Below are positions 63,502 to 64,000 of a DNA stretch of 64,000 nucleotides, piece by piece (the stretch's first letter is position 1; every line of letters starts with the position of its first letter). Source of the stretch: Chitinophaga cymbidii (GTDB lineage: Bacteria > Bacteroidota > Bacteroidia > Chitinophagales > Chitinophagaceae); assembly GCF_007992715.1 (NCBI RefSeq), contig NZ_BKAU01000006.1, positions 124,001 to 188,000 on the forward strand, written 5' to 3'. The notes beneath the pieces were generated by a model. That model was not told the origin of the DNA. It did no database searches and was given only the letters and a program-made list of their open reading frames with translations. The translations under genes and the position numbers were made by a program.

Positions 63502-64000
63502 ATGAAACGGTTCTACCATTTAGCCGTGACGTGCTGCCTGCTTTTACCCCAACTGCTGTTCGCGCAGCAGCGCACTGTTTCGGGAAAAGTGACAGCCTCC
63601 GGAAATGAAGCTCCGCTGCCAGGGGTGACCGTCCAGGTCAAAGGCACATCCACCGGCACCACCACAGACGTTGACGGTAATTACCGCATTTCGGTAAACG
63701 GCCCGGATGTTATACTCATCTTCAGTTATGTAGGTTATCTTTCCCGGGAAGCTGCCGCCGGCCCCGGTCTGTTGAACATTTCACTGGAACCGGACACCCG
63801 GAATCTCGAAGGGGTGGTGGTGACGGCGTTGGGCATCCGGAAAGAAAAGCGCGCCCTCGGGTATGCGGTGCAGGAAGTGAGCGGGGCGGACCTGGTGACG
63901 GCGAAGCAGAGCAATGTGGTGAATGCATTGCAGGGAAAAGTAGCGGGCGTTCAGATATCCGCCGGCGGCGGGGCTCCCGGCCAGGGCGCCAACATCCTGA
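63502..64000 (+). CDS. SusC/RagA-family TonB-dependent outer membrane receptor (N-terminal part)
   Basis: 166 residues from the ATG at 63502 to the window edge. Signal peptide (HLAVTCCLLLPQLLFA), then a carboxypeptidase-regulatory-like domain (VSGKVTASGNEAPLPGVTV, GTTTDVDGNYRISV, FSYVGYLSRE; about 22-100). A TonB plug then begins with VVVTALGIRKEKRALGYAVQEV. This order is specific for the SusC/RagA class, which imports oligosaccharides or peptides with a SusD lipoprotein. The SusD partner would lie beyond the window. It is not clearly tied to the exopolysaccharide locus. Confidence 0.93.
   Translation, partial: MKRFYHLAVTCCLLLPQLLFAQQRTVSGKVTASGNEAPLPGVTVQVKGTSTGTTTDVDGNYRISVNGPDVILIFSYVGYLSREAAAGPGLLNISLEPDTRNLEGVVVTALGIRKEKRALGYAVQEVSGADLVTAKQSNVVNALQGKVAGVQISAGGGAPGQGANIL

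Overview
The window looks like a chromosomal segment of a Bacteroidota species, most likely a Chitinophaga-type member of the Chitinophagaceae. The evidence is a SusC-family receptor start at the right edge, two giant secreted proteins ending in type IX secretion (T9SS) sorting domains, a DUF4270 lipoprotein, a DUF2027-Smr protein, LpxK (so lipid A and an outer membrane), and several exact copies of the Bacteroidota -7 promoter box TAnnTTTG. No rRNA, tRNA, CRISPR array, prophage or intact insertion sequence was seen.

Left part (1-26.8 kb), mainly housekeeping. A partial cysteine-synthase-like gene diverges from bioD, 5-formyltetrahydrofolate cyclo-ligase, lpxK, rnr and a polyprenyl synthetase, followed by an APC transporter, a DoxX protein, a DUF2027-Smr protein, the RNase P RNA (rnpB) and a DUF4870 membrane protein. 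After a bidirectional terminator come an S8 protease, a secreted histidine-phosphatase-fold protein that has lost its catalytic residues, and a possible lysine-catabolic pair (ALDH7-type dehydrogenase and a DUF1338 2-oxoadipate dioxygenase) flanking a split YeeE/YedE sulfur transporter. A reverse-strand stretch carries panC, panD, a UPF0104 membrane protein, ppk1, ppx and panB. Facing it are a half-length glycogen-synthase-like protein, a DUF4270 lipoprotein and metK.

Middle and right (26.8-61.5 kb), an exopolysaccharide and cell-surface locus. After a GMC oxidoreductase come two large secreted proteins: a 2248-aa esterase/FN3/PA14/T9SS protein and a 944-aa SGNH-hydrolase/PKD protein. A tightly packed reverse-strand operon encodes a Wzc-like co-polymerase, acyltransferase, an unannotated 40-aa membrane peptide, O-antigen-ligase/polymerase, half-length TolC-like protein, esterase, gluconate-dehydrogenase-subunit-3-like protein, glycosyltransferase and a second acyltransferase. 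A 784-bp control region with six inverted repeats separates it from a forward operon: receiver protein, a phosphoglycosyltransferase fused to a degenerate receiver, and three glycosyltransferases. A flippase, a 1491-aa esterase/beta-helix/PKD/T9SS protein, a hexapeptide acetyltransferase and another glycosyltransferase complete the set. Together these could start a lipid-linked glycan, extend, flip, polymerise and export it. The unusual density of O-acyltransferases and secreted esterases suggests an acylated polymer that is later trimmed or bound outside the cell.

The right edge holds a GNAT-nitrilase fusion, an MTH1187-type thiamine-binding protein and the start of a TonB-dependent SusC-family receptor.

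The most promising novel signals are the acyl-editing exopolysaccharide locus with its reduced export parts, the coupled 40-aa peptide, the pseudo-receiver fused to a phosphoglycosyltransferase, a roughly 170-aa module repeated five times in two neighbouring secreted proteins, the secreted pseudo-phosphatase, and the inverted-repeat-rich control region.
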